Origin: Acrocarpospora phusangensis | GTDB lineage: Bacteria > Actinomycetota > Actinomycetes > Streptosporangiales > Streptosporangiaceae | Assembly: GCF_016862995.1 (NCBI RefSeq) | Contig: NZ_BOOA01000032.1 | Span: forward strand, 1 to 64,000 | DNA length: 64,000 bases | Reading direction: 5' to 3' | Part shown: one piece after another, positions 15,588 to 24,850 of the stretch | How the letters are laid out: each line of letters begins with the position of its first letter | Position numbering within the stretch: the stretch's first letter is position 1 | Notes under the pieces: generated by a model | What the model saw: only the letters and a program-made list of their open reading frames with translations | What the model was told of the DNA's origin: nothing | Databases searched by the model: none | Made by a program: the position numbers and the translations under genes

Positions 15588-16732
15588 CGCATCTCACCCG
15601 CGCCCCGGTACGGATGCGCGCTGGTCAGCGGCCGTCCTTCGGCGAAACGGCTCAGCCGGAAGTCCGGTAGCGCGGCCCCCGTGATCATCTCGGCCGCGAT
15701 CCTGCCGACCGCCGGGGAGATCTTGAAACCGTGGCCGCTGAACCCGGCCGCGACGAACAATCCGTCCGGACCGGCCGGGCCGATGATCGGGTTGAAGTCG
15801 GGGGTGACGTCGTAGCAGCCCGCGTACGAGGTGACGAACGACACGTCGGGCAGGCCGGGGAAACGCCCGCTGAACCGGCCGGCCGCGCGTTCCAGATGCG
15901 GCCCGTCGGCCCGGTTGAGGTAACGGTCCGGGTCGGCCGGCTCCGGGTCGGCCAGGTCGCTGTTGCCGATCAGCAGCCTGCCGTCGGGCTCGGTCCGCAC
16001 GTACTGCAGGCTGACCAGGTCGGAGAAGACCGGCACGTCCCCGACGGGCCGGCCGGGATCGGCGATCACGATCGGCTCGCGGACGGCCCGCACCGGCAGC
16101 TCCACCCCGGCGGGGGAGACCAGCGCGGTGGACCAGGCCCCGGCGGCCACCACCACGGTGCCGGCCCCGACCCGGCGGCCGTCGGCCAGCCGTACCCCCG
16201 TGACCCGGTCCCTTTCGGCGACCAGCGCGGCCACCGGCGTGTGCTGCAGGACGCGCGCGCCGCCGCGCCGCGCCGCCTCCGCGAAGTGCTGGCAGGTCCG
16301 GTACGCGTCCCCGTGCCCCCCGCGCGGCTCGTACGCGAAGACGGCGAAGTCCTCCGTCTCCAGCCCCGGCCACAGCCCCCGCACCTCGTCATGGCCGATC
16401 AGCGACACCTCGACCCCGAGACCCCGCTGAACCGCCACGTTCGCCCGCAGCGCCGCCTCGTTCTCCGGCCCGACCCCCACCACATATCCGGTACGGCGGA
16501 AGCCCAGCCCCGGCGTCTCCTCGAAGAAGCGCACCCCCTCCCAGGCCATCGCGGCCAGCAGCGGCACCCCGTAGTGGCAGCGCACGATGCCGCTGGACTT
16601 GCCGGTGCCCCCCGAACCGATCGTGCGCCGCTCCAGCACCAGCACGTCGCGGACGCCACGCCGGGTCAGGGCCGCCGCGATGGACATGCCCTCCAGGCCG
16701 CCGCCGACGATGACGACCTCGTGCGCGCTCAT
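15584..16732 (-). CDS. FAD-dependent amine oxidoreductase (DAO family)
   Basis: A 382-residue DAO-family flavoprotein. GxGxxG motif VVIVGGGLEGMSIAAALTRRG at the N-terminus, the FAD-binding GTGKSSGIVRCHYG, and the C-terminal block YAGCYDVTPDFNPIIGPAG..GLFVAAGFSGHGFKISPAVG. It resembles the sarcosine oxidase beta subunit and glycine/amine dehydrogenases and should oxidise a secondary amine or N-alkyl amino acid. In the operon it could oxidise an N-methylglutamate- or glutamyl-amine-type product formed by the upstream enzymes (inference). It overlaps genes on both sides by 4 nt. Confidence 0.85.
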   Translation of the reverse strand: MSAHEVVIVGGGLEGMSIAAALTRRGVRDVLVLERRTIGSGGTGKSSGIVRCHYGVPLLAAMAWEGVRFFEETPGLGFRRTGYVVGVGPENEAALRANVAVQRGLGVEVSLIGHDEVRGLWPGLETEDFAVFAYEPRGGHGDAYRTCQHFAEAARRGGARVLQHTPVAALVAERDRVTGVRLADGRRVGAGTVVVAAGAWSTALVSPAGVELPVRAVREPIVIADPGRPVGDVPVFSDLVSLQYVRTEPDGRLLIGNSDLADPEPADPDRYLNRADGPHLERAAGRFSGRFPGLPDVSFVTSYAGCYDVTPDFNPIIGPAGPDGLFVAAGFSGHGFKISPAVGRIAAEMITGAALPDFRLSRFAEGRPLTSAHPYRGAGEMR

Positions 16733-18006
16733 CGCCCGGGGATCCACTCGGTCCCGGCCAGCGGCACCCGCGCCATCGCCGCCGCCTCCACGGTCAGCGC
16801 GACCAGGTCCTCGGGTTCCAGATGGTGCACGTCGGCCTTGCCGCAGGCGCGCGCGAGCATGGTGGTCTCCATGGTGATCGCGCGCAGGTAGTTGGCCACC
16901 CGCTCGGCTCCGCGTACGGGATCGAGCCTGGCCTGAAGGGCCGGGGACTGGGTGGCGATGCCGACCGGGCAGCCGCCGGTGTGGCAGGCGGTGCAGCCGC
17001 CCGCGGTCGTGCCGAGCTCCGCGTACGAGGCCGGCCCGAAGTCGTGCACGGTGTCGTTGCAGCCGAGGGCGACCAGGGCGGCCATGCCGACGGAGACCGC
17101 GTCCGCGCCCAGGGCGAGCGCCTTGGCCACGTCGGCGCCGCTCCTGACGCCGCCCGAGACGATCAGTTTCACGTCGGGGAAGTCGGCCAGCGCGTCGGCG
17201 GCCAGCCGGACCGCGGCCAGGGTGGGGATGCCGGTGTGCTCGATGAAGACGTCCTGAGTCGCGCCGGTGCCGCCCTGCATGCCGTCCACCACGACCACGT
17301 CCGCGCCCGCCGTGGCGGCCAGGCGCACGTCGTGGTAGACCCGGGTCGCGCCGATCTTGACGAAGACCGGGACCCGCCAGTCCGTCGCCTCGCGCAGTTC
17401 CTCGATCTTGATGCGCAGGTCGTCGGGGCCGGTCCAGTCGGGGTGGCGGCAGGCCGAACGCTGGTCGATGCCCTCCGGCAGGGTGCGCATCGCGGCCACC
17501 CGGGGGCCCAGCTTCTGGCCCATCAGCATGCCGCCGCCGCCCGGCTTGGCGCCCTGGCCGAGCACCACCTCGATCGCGTCGGCCGCCCGCAGGTCGTCGG
17601 GGTTGAAGCCGTAGCGGGACGGCAGGCACTGGTAGACCAGCGTCTTGGAGCTCATCCGCTCCTCCGGCGTCATGCCGCCGTCGCCGGTCGTGGTCGCCGT
17701 GCCGACCTCGCTCGCGGCCCGGCCCAGCGCCTCCTTGGCCGGGGCCGACAGCGCGCCGAACGACATCCCGGCGATGGTGATCGGGATCTCCAGCACGACG
17801 GGGTCTCGGGCGTTGGCCGCCCCCAGGACCGTGCGCGTCGCGCACGCCTCCCGGTAGCCCTCCAGCGGGTAGCGGGAGGCGCTCGCGGTCAGGAACGTCA
17901 GGTCGTCGAAGGCAGGCACGGCACGGCGGGCGCCGCCGCCGCGGATCGGGTAGCGGCCGAGCCGGGCGCGTTCCCTGATCCCGTCGAAGCTGCTGTCGGA
18001 GCTCAT
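16729..18006 (-). CDS. glxD: FMN-binding glutamate synthase-like protein (GlxD/MgsC-like)
   Basis: A 425-residue protein equivalent to the central FMN and iron-sulfur domain of glutamate synthase. FMN barrel features include EIPITIAGMSFGALS, GQGAKPGGGGMLMG, KIGATRVYHDV and DGMQGGTGATQ. The Cys cluster GGCTACHTGGCPVGIATQ would hold the 3Fe-4S centre. In glutamate synthase this domain accepts ammonia at 2-oxoglutarate; in methylotrophs the split form (MgsC) makes N-methylglutamate. It is part of a split GltS with the GXGXG and amidotransferase subunits upstream, and the ATG overlaps the upstream stop (ATGA). Confidence 0.9.
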   Translation of the reverse strand: MSSDSSFDGIRERARLGRYPIRGGGARRAVPAFDDLTFLTASASRYPLEGYREACATRTVLGAANARDPVVLEIPITIAGMSFGALSAPAKEALGRAASEVGTATTTGDGGMTPEERMSSKTLVYQCLPSRYGFNPDDLRAADAIEVVLGQGAKPGGGGMLMGQKLGPRVAAMRTLPEGIDQRSACRHPDWTGPDDLRIKIEELREATDWRVPVFVKIGATRVYHDVRLAATAGADVVVVDGMQGGTGATQDVFIEHTGIPTLAAVRLAADALADFPDVKLIVSGGVRSGADVAKALALGADAVSVGMAALVALGCNDTVHDFGPASYAELGTTAGGCTACHTGGCPVGIATQSPALQARLDPVRGAERVANYLRAITMETTMLARACGKADVHHLEPEDLVALTVEAAAMARVPLAGTEWIPGR

Positions 18007-18662
18007 GGGGTTCCCCAGTGGTAGAGCTGCCTGGCGGAGGCCACCCGGGTCACGTTCTCCGGGTCGATGTGGTCGAATCCGTGCTGTTTGGCCAGGCGGG
18101 CGACGAGTTCCACGTCCGCTTCCGCCAGCTCCTCGATCCGGGCGTCCGCGCCGAGGTCCCTGATCTTCCCGGCCACGTAGATGACCGCCTCGTACAGCGA
18201 GTCGCCGAGGCCGCGCCCGGCGTCGCCGCCGATCAGGATCGTCCCGGCCTGGGCCATGAAGCCGCAGTGGTCGCCCACGTCGCCGGCCACCAGCACGGTG
18301 CCGCCCTTCAGCGAGATGCCCGCGCGCAGCGAGGCGGAGCCGTGCACGACGACCGTGCCGCCGTGCGCGCAGGAGCCCAGGCTCTGCGAGGCGTCGCCGT
18401 CCACCCGGACCAGGCCGGACATCAGGTTCTCCCCGGCGCCCCAGCCGGCCGTGCCGCGCACCAGCACGGTGGCGTCGCGGCCCAGCCCGCCCGCGTAGTA
18501 GCCCGCCGTGCCGTCGATCTCGACGGTGATCGCCTCGGTCAGGCCGACCGCCAGGTTGTGCCGTCCGGCCGGGCTGGCCAGCCGGGCCGACGCCCCCGCG
18601 GGCAGCGCGCGGAGCGCGGCGTTGGCGTCCCGTACGGACGTGACGCTCAGGTCGATGTCCAC
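18003..18662 (-). CDS. glxC: GXGXG-domain glutamate synthase-like subunit (GlxC/MgsB-like)
   Basis: A 219-residue beta-helix protein built of GXGXG repeats (GTAGYYAGGLGRDATVLVRGTAGWGAGENL, then GTVLVAGDVGDHCGFMAQAGTILIGGDAGRGLGDSL), the C-terminal domain of glutamate synthase as a separate subunit. It probably scaffolds the complex of GlxB and GlxD. Its 5' end overlaps the glxB 3' end by 16 nt. Confidence 0.9.
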   Translation of the reverse strand: MDIDLSVTSVRDANAALRALPAGASARLASPAGRHNLAVGLTEAITVEIDGTAGYYAGGLGRDATVLVRGTAGWGAGENLMSGLVRVDGDASQSLGSCAHGGTVVVHGSASLRAGISLKGGTVLVAGDVGDHCGFMAQAGTILIGGDAGRGLGDSLYEAVIYVAGKIRDLGADARIEELAEADVELVARLAKQHGFDHIDPENVTRVASARQLYHWGTP

Positions 18663-19324
18663 AGGTAGACCTCCTCCGGCTCGGGTTCGTAGACGCGGGC
18701 GGCCGCGATGCCGGGGAGCACGGCGAGGGCGCGGTACTCCGAGGCCATCGCCACCCAGCCGGCGGTCTCGGCGATGATCGCGGGTTTGCAGGCGATGACG
18801 TCCCGGACCACGGCGAAGGCGTCCGGCGTCTGCACGGCCAGCGTGTAGAAGCCGTCGAACCGCTCACAGAGCAGCCGCAGCGCCTTCTCCAGGCCGTCGC
18901 CCTCCGCCATCCGGTACGCGAGGAACCTGGCCGCCACCTCGGAGTCGTTGTCGCTGTCGAAGGGGACGCCGCGGGCGAGCAGTTCGCGGCGGATGGTGGC
19001 GTGGTTGGCGAAGGAGCCGTTGTGCACCAGGCTGAGGCCGTCGCCGACGACGAACGGGTGGCAGTGCGCGGCGGTGATGGCCGACTCGGTCGCCATCCGG
19101 GTGTGCGCCACCGCCTGCGTGCCCGCCATCTCGCGCAACCGCCACTCGGCGGCGAGCGCGGCCGGATGCCCGACCCCCTTGAGCACCCTCACATCCGGAT
19201 AAATCGTGATCCCGGCAGAGTCGGGGCCGCGTTCGGCGACCTGGGCCATCATGGCGGCCATCAGCTCCCCCAGCCGGGGGCGCAGGTCCGCGTCCCGGAG
19301 CTGGAGCGCGGTGATGCCGCACAT
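18647..19324 (-). CDS. glxB: Class II glutamine amidotransferase subunit (GlxB/MgsA-like)
   Basis: A 225-residue Ntn amidotransferase. The nucleophile Cys2 is exposed after Met removal (MCGITALQL), with the conserved RGPDSAGI, HTRMATESAI and LVHNGSFANH blocks. It would release or transfer the amine group of glutamine or a gamma-glutamyl amide to the FMN subunit. The ATG overlaps the glutamine synthetase stop by 1 nt (TGATG), so translation is coupled. Confidence 0.9.
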   Translation of the reverse strand: MCGITALQLRDADLRPRLGELMAAMMAQVAERGPDSAGITIYPDVRVLKGVGHPAALAAEWRLREMAGTQAVAHTRMATESAITAAHCHPFVVGDGLSLVHNGSFANHATIRRELLARGVPFDSDNDSEVAARFLAYRMAEGDGLEKALRLLCERFDGFYTLAVQTPDAFAVVRDVIACKPAIIAETAGWVAMASEYRALAVLPGIAAARVYEPEPEEVYLWTST

Positions 19325-20625
19325 CAGAAGGCCGTCAGGTACGCGTCGAGCTCCCACGGCGTCACCGTGTTGTGCCAGGAGAAGAACTCCTCCCGCTTGC
19401 GTCCCGCGTAGTACGCCGCCACGTCCGCGCCGAGCACGCCGGTCACCACCGGGTCCCGCTCCAGCGCCTCCACCGCGTGTAGCAGCGTCACCGGCAGTTC
19501 GGCCGCCGAGTCCGCGAACCGTCCAGGCCCGCTGGGATCGCCCGGATCCAGGTCCCGCTCGATCCCGTCCAGACCGGCCGCCAGCACCGCCGCGATCGCC
19601 AGGTACGGATTGGCCGACCCGTCGCCCCCGCGCAGCTCCACCCGGTCGCCCTCCGGAACCCGCAGCAGGTGGGTACGGTCGTTGCCGCCGTAGCTCGCCC
19701 GTTTCGGCGACCAGGTGGCGCCCGAGCTGGTCGTGGCCGCGCCCCGCCGCTTGTAGGAGTTGACCGTCGGCGCGATCACCCCGTGCAGCCCGGCCGCGTG
19801 GTCGAGCACGCCGGCCACGAAGGCGTACGCCAGCTTGGAGAGCCCGAGCCCGCGCGGGTCGTCGTCGCCGGGGAAGAGCGGGGTCTCGCCGTCCCAGAGG
19901 GAGAGGTGCAGGTGCAGGCCGCTGCCGGTGCGGTCGGTGAACGGCTTGGGCATGAAGGTGGCGATCATGTCCTGGCGTTCGGCCAGCATGTGCAGGAGAT
20001 ACCGGAGCGTGATCACGCGGTCGGCGGTGGTGAGCGCGTCGGCGAACCGGAAGTTCTGCTCGAACTGGCCGTTGGCGTCCTCGTGGTCGTTGGCGTAGTT
20101 GCCCCAGCCGAGGGCGTTCATCGCGGTCGAGACGGTGGTCAGATGGTCGTACATGCGGGTGACCCCGCGCGCGTCGTAACACGGCTGGGCGGCCGCGTCC
20201 CGAGCATCCGCGACCACCACATTCCCCGAAATATCCCGCTGAAGCAGGAAATATTCGACTTCGGCTCCTACATACGGGGTGTACGGCATACGCGCTAATA
20301 ACCGGCGCAGAATCACCCGCGGCGCGTACGGCCACGGCTCTCCGTTCACATGCGGATCGCAGTGCACCAGCGCCAGCCCCTCCCGCAGGAAGGGCAACGG
20401 CGTATACGACCCCACATCCGGAATCGCCATGATGTCCGGATCGTACGGCTGCTGCCCGAGCGCGCCCGCCGCGTATCCGGCGAAGCCGACCCCGTCGGCC
20501 TCCAGGGCGTCCACCGCCTCCACCGGCACCAGCTTGGCGCAGGGTTTCCCGGTCAGGTCGACGAACGTGGCCAGGATGAACCGCACACCGTCGGCCCTGG
20601 TCAGATCTCCGAGCGAGGTCGCCAT
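19324..20625 (-). CDS. glnT: Type III glutamine synthetase-like ligase (GlnT/GmaS-like)
   Basis: A 433-residue glutamine synthetase-fold ligase. Metal and substrate motifs: VGAEVEYFLL, ANGQFEQNF, MPKPFTDRTGSGLHLHLSL, and the ATP loop NSYKRRG with RVPEGDRVELRGGDGSANPYL. It belongs to the GlnT group associated with GlxBCD, which includes gamma-glutamylmethylamide synthetase. It would join ammonia or an alkylamine to the gamma carboxylate of glutamate. It is the first gene of the operon; a GTTCACT/AGTGAAC inverted repeat lies 11-47 nt upstream. No adenylylation Tyr motif is evident. Confidence 0.87.
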   Translation of the reverse strand: MATSLGDLTRADGVRFILATFVDLTGKPCAKLVPVEAVDALEADGVGFAGYAAGALGQQPYDPDIMAIPDVGSYTPLPFLREGLALVHCDPHVNGEPWPYAPRVILRRLLARMPYTPYVGAEVEYFLLQRDISGNVVVADARDAAAQPCYDARGVTRMYDHLTTVSTAMNALGWGNYANDHEDANGQFEQNFRFADALTTADRVITLRYLLHMLAERQDMIATFMPKPFTDRTGSGLHLHLSLWDGETPLFPGDDDPRGLGLSKLAYAFVAGVLDHAAGLHGVIAPTVNSYKRRGAATTSSGATWSPKRASYGGNDRTHLLRVPEGDRVELRGGDGSANPYLAIAAVLAAGLDGIERDLDPGDPSGPGRFADSAAELPVTLLHAVEALERDPVVTGVLGADVAAYYAGRKREEFFSWHNTVTPWELDAYLTAF

Positions 20626-20635
20626 GGGGGCTCCC

Positions 20636-20672
20636 GTTCACTGTTGCTCACCGGCGTTGAAGCAAAGTGAAC
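20636..20672. promoter_or_regulatory. Candidate operator of the glnT-glxBCD operon
   Basis: GTTCACT at 20636-20642 and its inverse AGTGAAC at 20666-20672 flank a GTTG/CAAC-rich stretch just upstream of the glnT ATG. This is a plausible target of the XRE-cupin regulator at the operon end. It is also in the divergent region shared with the dehydrogenase gene. Confidence 0.4.
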
Positions 20673-20828
20673 AACCGCCTTGTTGCCCCGGAATGGCCCT
20701 CCTGTTTCGACCCTGTTTCCCGGCCGTCCGCGTAAAAGTACCGATTCGGCGGGGAACCGGTTCGGCGTGCGGGGGCGTACAGGGAGGCGTCGGAAATCCG
20801 TGGTGAGATGAGCTTTCGTGGAGTGGGG

Positions 20829-21884
20829 ATGAAGCTGTCCGGTCCTGTCGTGATGGACGAGTTCGAGCAGGTGGTCACCCGGGAGGAGCCCGAGACCGGG
20901 CTGCGGGCGATCATCGCCGTGCACAGCACGGCACGCGGTCCCGCGCTCGGCGGGGTACGCATGTGGCCGTACCCCGGGCACGCCGCCGCGCTGGACGACT
21001 GCCTGCGGCTGGCCCGCGCGATGACCCGCAAGACGGCCGCCGCCGGACTGCGGCTCGGCGGCGGCAAGAGCGTGATCATCGGCGACTCCGCCACGGACAA
21101 GACGACGGAGCTGCTGCGCGCGCACGGCCGGTTCATCCAGTCGCTCGGCGGCAGATACGTCCCCGGCATCGACGTCGGCACGGGCGCCGAGGAGATGCGC
21201 GTCATCGGCACCGAGGCCGCGACCGTCACCTGCACCGAGGGCGACCCCTCCTACCTGACCGCGCTCGGCGCGTTCGCCGGCATCACCGCCGCGGTCGAGC
21301 ACGTGTACGGCTCCGCCGACCTGTCCGGCCGGACGGCGGTCGTCCAGGGTGTCGGCCACGTCGGCCACCACCTGGCCCGCCTGCTCACCAAGGCGTCGGC
21401 CGCCGTGCTGGTCACCGACGTCGTCCGGTCACGCGCCGAAACCCTGGCGGCCGAGATCGGCGCCGGCGTACTGGAGCCGGAGGAGGCCCTGGCCACCCGG
21501 TGCGACGTGCTCGCGCCGTGCGCCCTCGGCGAGGTGGTGAACCCGGCCACCATGCCCGCCTTGCGGTGCGAGATCCTCGCGGGCGTCGCCAACAACGTCC
21601 TGTCCCAGGACGACCTGGCCACGCCGCTCGCCGCCCGCGGCATCACCTTCGTCCCCGACTTCATCCTCAGCGCCGGCGGGATCACCTTCCTGGACGAGCA
21701 ACTCCGGGGCGGCGACGAGCGCTCCGCGGTGCCGCGCGTCCTGGAGATCGGCCCCCGGGTCGGATCGATCCTCGCCGAGGCCCGCGCCGCCGCCGTCACC
21801 CCCCTGGACGCGGCCACGGCACTGGCCGAAGAACGCCTCCGCCTGTCCGGCCCCACGCCAATCGACCGCGGAACCACTCGCTGA
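20829..21884 (+). CDS. Glu/Leu/Phe/Val dehydrogenase family enzyme
   Basis: A 351-residue amino-acid dehydrogenase of the leucine/valine type: GPALGGVRMWPY, the catalytic Lys in RLGGGKSVIIGD, GRYVPGIDVGTG, and the NAD-binding VVQGVGHVG. It deaminates branched-chain amino acids to 2-oxo acids with NAD and ammonia. The ATG at 20829 is preferred because gagtgggg precedes it; an ATG at 20808 is in frame. It is divergent from the glnT operon, so it could feed or recapture ammonia for it. Confidence 0.88.
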   Translation: MKLSGPVVMDEFEQVVTREEPETGLRAIIAVHSTARGPALGGVRMWPYPGHAAALDDCLRLARAMTRKTAAAGLRLGGGKSVIIGDSATDKTTELLRAHGRFIQSLGGRYVPGIDVGTGAEEMRVIGTEAATVTCTEGDPSYLTALGAFAGITAAVEHVYGSADLSGRTAVVQGVGHVGHHLARLLTKASAAVLVTDVVRSRAETLAAEIGAGVLEPEEALATRCDVLAPCALGEVVNPATMPALRCEILAGVANNVLSQDDLATPLAARGITFVPDFILSAGGITFLDEQLRGGDERSAVPRVLEIGPRVGSILAEARAAAVTPLDAATALAEERLRLSGPTPIDRGTTR

Positions 21885-21933
21885 CCTGCGCGCCGGTGAG
21901 GATCGCCTTTGCGGTGCTCGCGCCGGCGGCGTG

Positions 21934-23028
21934 TCAGTTACTGTCAGTCGCGGCCAGCACCGACAGGGTCTGGCCGTCCGAGGTGACGGCGGCCAGCCCG
22001 ATGTCCCACGCGATCCGCTTGAACCACCCCGAGTCCGCCCCGAAGGTGAACCAGGCGCACTGCCCGGCCCGCTCCTCGACCTCGGCGGCCGTCGCGCCCT
22101 CCGGGGCGGCGGAGAGGCCGGCGAGGGAACGCCACGCTGCCAGCCGCCCGTAGGCGCCCCGGAGCCCGGAGTTGTAGGCCCCTCCTGTCGACGCGGCGGA
22201 GAAGAGCAGCCGCCAGGCACGGTCGGGCCTACCGGGGACGATCGTCGCGGGCTTCCCCTCCAGGCAGGCCAGCCCCAGTTCGGCGAACCCGCCGAGCGGC
22301 CCCGCCAGGGCGTACGTCCGCGCCTCGACGCGGCCGCGGGACTCCTCGGCCCAGTTGGCCACGGCGGCGGCGATCAGCGCGGCGGCCACGTCCGTGGTGG
22401 TCTCGGTGACCCGCGTGGCCGCCTCGGACGGCACACCCGGCTCTTTGGGGATCCCCGACCAGAACGGGACGCTCCGGCCCCGGACACTGTACTGAGGCAG
22501 GGGCGGTTCCCCTTCGACGGCACGCAGGGTCAGCGGCAGCCACGACAGCGGGTGGGACAGCCAGTCCGGCGAGGCCAGCCAGCCGCGCACGCCGGGGATC
22601 TCCTCGACCGCCGCCTTCCGGAGCACCAGCTCCTGAACCAGGCAGGCACGCAGATCGGCCGGGACGTCACCGCCGGAGAAGGCGGCCGCCAGTTCTCCCG
22701 CCGGATGGCAGGCCGCCAGCAACTCCATCCCGTGGCGCCCCAGCTCCGGAGTGTCCGTCTGATACGCCGAGACCAGCCGCAATGTCTGGGACACCGCCTC
22801 CACGCCGGGCGCGAAGGCCAGCAGCCGCAACAGATGGCGGCGCACACTCCGTGCCTGCCACATCCGGGGATCGTCAGGCCCGGCGAGGGCGATACCGAGG
22901 TCCGCGACGAATGCGGCGTCCCCCCGGGCGAGCCGTTCCTCAGCCGTCGCCCACACGCCGGTGACCTTCGTCATGGCCGGTAACGCGGCGACAATCTTCG
23001 CGATCTCGTCGGTCACCTCACCCAGCAT
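21934..23028 (-). CDS. Uncharacterised actinobacterial protein (possibly DUF6183)
   Basis: A 364-residue cytoplasmic protein, rich in helices (EIAKIVAALPAMTKVTGVWATAEERLARGD.., RRHLLRLLAFAPGVEAVSQTLRLVSAYQ). The C-terminus has GGAYNSGLRGAYGRLAAWRSLAGL and CAWFTFGADSGWFKRIAWDIGLAAV. It recalls the DUF6183 family of streptomycetes, which has no known function; this assignment is from memory and not certain. The ATG at 23028 gives the natural N-terminus. Confidence 0.6.
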   Translation of the reverse strand: MLGEVTDEIAKIVAALPAMTKVTGVWATAEERLARGDAAFVADLGIALAGPDDPRMWQARSVRRHLLRLLAFAPGVEAVSQTLRLVSAYQTDTPELGRHGMELLAACHPAGELAAAFSGGDVPADLRACLVQELVLRKAAVEEIPGVRGWLASPDWLSHPLSWLPLTLRAVEGEPPLPQYSVRGRSVPFWSGIPKEPGVPSEAATRVTETTTDVAAALIAAAVANWAEESRGRVEARTYALAGPLGGFAELGLACLEGKPATIVPGRPDRAWRLLFSAASTGGAYNSGLRGAYGRLAAWRSLAGLSAAPEGATAAEVEERAGQCAWFTFGADSGWFKRIAWDIGLAAVTSDGQTLSVLAATDSN

Positions 23029-23048
23029 AGGTGTGCCGAACGCTCCGG

Positions 23049-23528
23049 CTACGCCGCTCCGGTGATCATCTCGGGCCAGAACTCCCGGTAGCGGCCGGAG
23101 TGGAAGACGAGTGGCTCCCCCTCCGCCCGCTGGTAGCCCTCCACCGCTCCGACGAAGATGTGGTGGTCGCCGCCGTCGTGGACGCGTTCCGTACGGCAGA
23201 CGAAGCTGGCCAGGGTCCCGGCGAGTATCGGCAGGGGAGTGCCGAGCAACTCGACCCCGGCGAACTTGTCGGTCGAGGGTGTGGCGAAGCGCCTGGACAG
23301 GTGGTCCTGGCCGGCGGCGAGGACGTTGACGGCGAACCGCCCGGCCCGCAGGAAGAGCGGCGCGCTGGGCGCCCGGTTCGACAGGCACCAGAGCGCCAGC
23401 GGCGGATCGAGCGAGACCGAGGTGAAGGAGTTGACGGTCACACCGGCCCGCTCCCCGTCGTCGGTGACCGTCGTGATCACCGCCACTCCGGTCGCGAACT
23501 GCCCGAAGGCCTCACGGAGCGATCTCAT
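23049..23528 (-). CDS. Flavin reductase, StyB-like component
   Basis: A 159-residue flavin reductase of the HpaC/StyB fold: LREAFGQFATGVAVITTV, GVTVNSFTSVSLDPPLALWCL, FAVNVLAAGQ and the NADH/flavin GGDHHIFVGAVEG. It supplies reduced FAD to the monooxygenase encoded directly upstream. The ATG overlaps that gene's stop by 4 nt. The pair is therefore a two-component styrene/indole monooxygenase. Confidence 0.88.
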   Translation of the reverse strand: MRSLREAFGQFATGVAVITTVTDDGERAGVTVNSFTSVSLDPPLALWCLSNRAPSAPLFLRAGRFAVNVLAAGQDHLSRRFATPSTDKFAGVELLGTPLPILAGTLASFVCRTERVHDGGDHHIFVGAVEGYQRAEGEPLVFHSGRYREFWPEMITGAA

Positions 23529-24748
23529 GCCGCGACCCTGCTCAGGTAGGCGTCGGCTCGGCCGGCGTCCATGAACCAGTCGGCGTAGTCGGCCGGGTCG
23601 TCGAAGCCGTTGACGAACCGGGAGGCGATCTCCGGGCGTTGCCCGGCGGCGCCCAGGAGCGCCAGGTGGTGGGGTTCGGCCGGCGCCAGCAGCGCGTTGG
23701 TCCAGTCCGTGACGTGCCGCGCCTGAGCCCAGAAGAGGTCGAAGGTCCGCCGCATCCAGTCCGCGTCGAAGGGCTGCGCGCCCCGGTCCAGGATGGCCCG
23801 CAGGTAGGTGGCGGCGCACTTGGCGGCGTTGTTGCTGCCCTGCCCGGTGATCGGGTCGTTGAGCACCACGACGTCGGCGACGCCGAGCACCGGTGCGCCG
23901 GAGGGCAGAACGGCGACAGGGTGGCGAACCGTGGGGGCGAAGCGGCCGGTCAGGACCGCGTTGGCGTCGGTGAGCTCGATCCCGGCGCAGCGCTCGGCCT
24001 CCCACGGGAAGAAGGTCTCCAGGATGCGGCGGCTGCGCGCCAGATGCTCGGCGGGGCCGCGTACGTCGCCCCAGCAGTCCATGGGACCGCCCGGCACGCC
24101 CTCGAACACCATGATCTCGCAGGGGCCGGTGTGCGTGAGCGCGGGGAAGACGAAGTACTCGCCCACACCGGGGAGCAGATTGAAGCAGACCGCCGAGTGA
24201 TCGGGGCGGGGAGCGAGACCGTGGACGTAGGTGACCGCCAGCGCGCGCTGCGGAACGGCGTACGGGGAGCGCGCGGGGTCCCGCTCGAAGAGCGCGGCGA
24301 TCTGTCCCTTCCCCGCGGCGACGAGGACCAGGTCGTACCGGGCGGCATAGCTCTCCAGGTCCGCGGGGGTGGCGTCGTGCAGGACGAGCTTGCCGCCGAG
24401 CCGTTCGAACTCGCCCAGCCAGGCCGGCATCTTCAGCCGCTGGTCGACCGAGCGGGCCGGGACGTCCAGCCGCGCCGCCCAGTCGAGCGCCTTGCCGCCC
24501 TCCGGGCTCGGAACCGTGAGCGCGATGCCCTCGATGGGCGGGCAGACGTCGGCCCACCGGTCCAGGCCGAGCGTACGCTCATGGGCCTGCGCGGTGCCGA
24601 ACATGGCCTGGCCGGACATCACCCGGCCGTCGCGGATGTCCTCGGGGGTGCGGTTGGAGATCACGGTGACGTCGTAGCCGTGCTGGAGCAGGCCGATGGC
24701 CAGGTGGAGGCCGGCCTGACCGGCGCCGACGATGAGGATGTCGCGCAT
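23525..24748 (-). CDS. Styrene/indole monooxygenase, StyA-like component
   Basis: A 407-residue group E flavoprotein monooxygenase. N-terminal FAD motif ILIVGAGQAGLHLAIGLLQHGYDVTVISNRTPEDIRDGRVMSGQAMF is characteristic of StyA/IndA enzymes, as is the later ..NDPITGQGSNNAAKCA segment. Family members epoxidise styrene or oxidise indole using reduced FAD from StyB. No StyC isomerase is seen, and the aldehyde dehydrogenase 3.4 kb away is only a possible StyD equivalent. The AraC gene is upstream on the same strand and likely controls it. Confidence 0.9.
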   Translation of the reverse strand: MRDILIVGAGQAGLHLAIGLLQHGYDVTVISNRTPEDIRDGRVMSGQAMFGTAQAHERTLGLDRWADVCPPIEGIALTVPSPEGGKALDWAARLDVPARSVDQRLKMPAWLGEFERLGGKLVLHDATPADLESYAARYDLVLVAAGKGQIAALFERDPARSPYAVPQRALAVTYVHGLAPRPDHSAVCFNLLPGVGEYFVFPALTHTGPCEIMVFEGVPGGPMDCWGDVRGPAEHLARSRRILETFFPWEAERCAGIELTDANAVLTGRFAPTVRHPVAVLPSGAPVLGVADVVVLNDPITGQGSNNAAKCAATYLRAILDRGAQPFDADWMRRTFDLFWAQARHVTDWTNALLAPAEPHHLALLGAAGQRPEIASRFVNGFDDPADYADWFMDAGRADAYLSRVAA

Positions 24749-24850
24749 GGTGATGTGTTCCTTCGGTGTCAGGAGTGGAGGTTGCGATCGGCGCCTGACA
24801 AGAAAGGTACGGCCGGCCCGTCCGCCCGGGCCATCCGCTGAGCGCGGATC

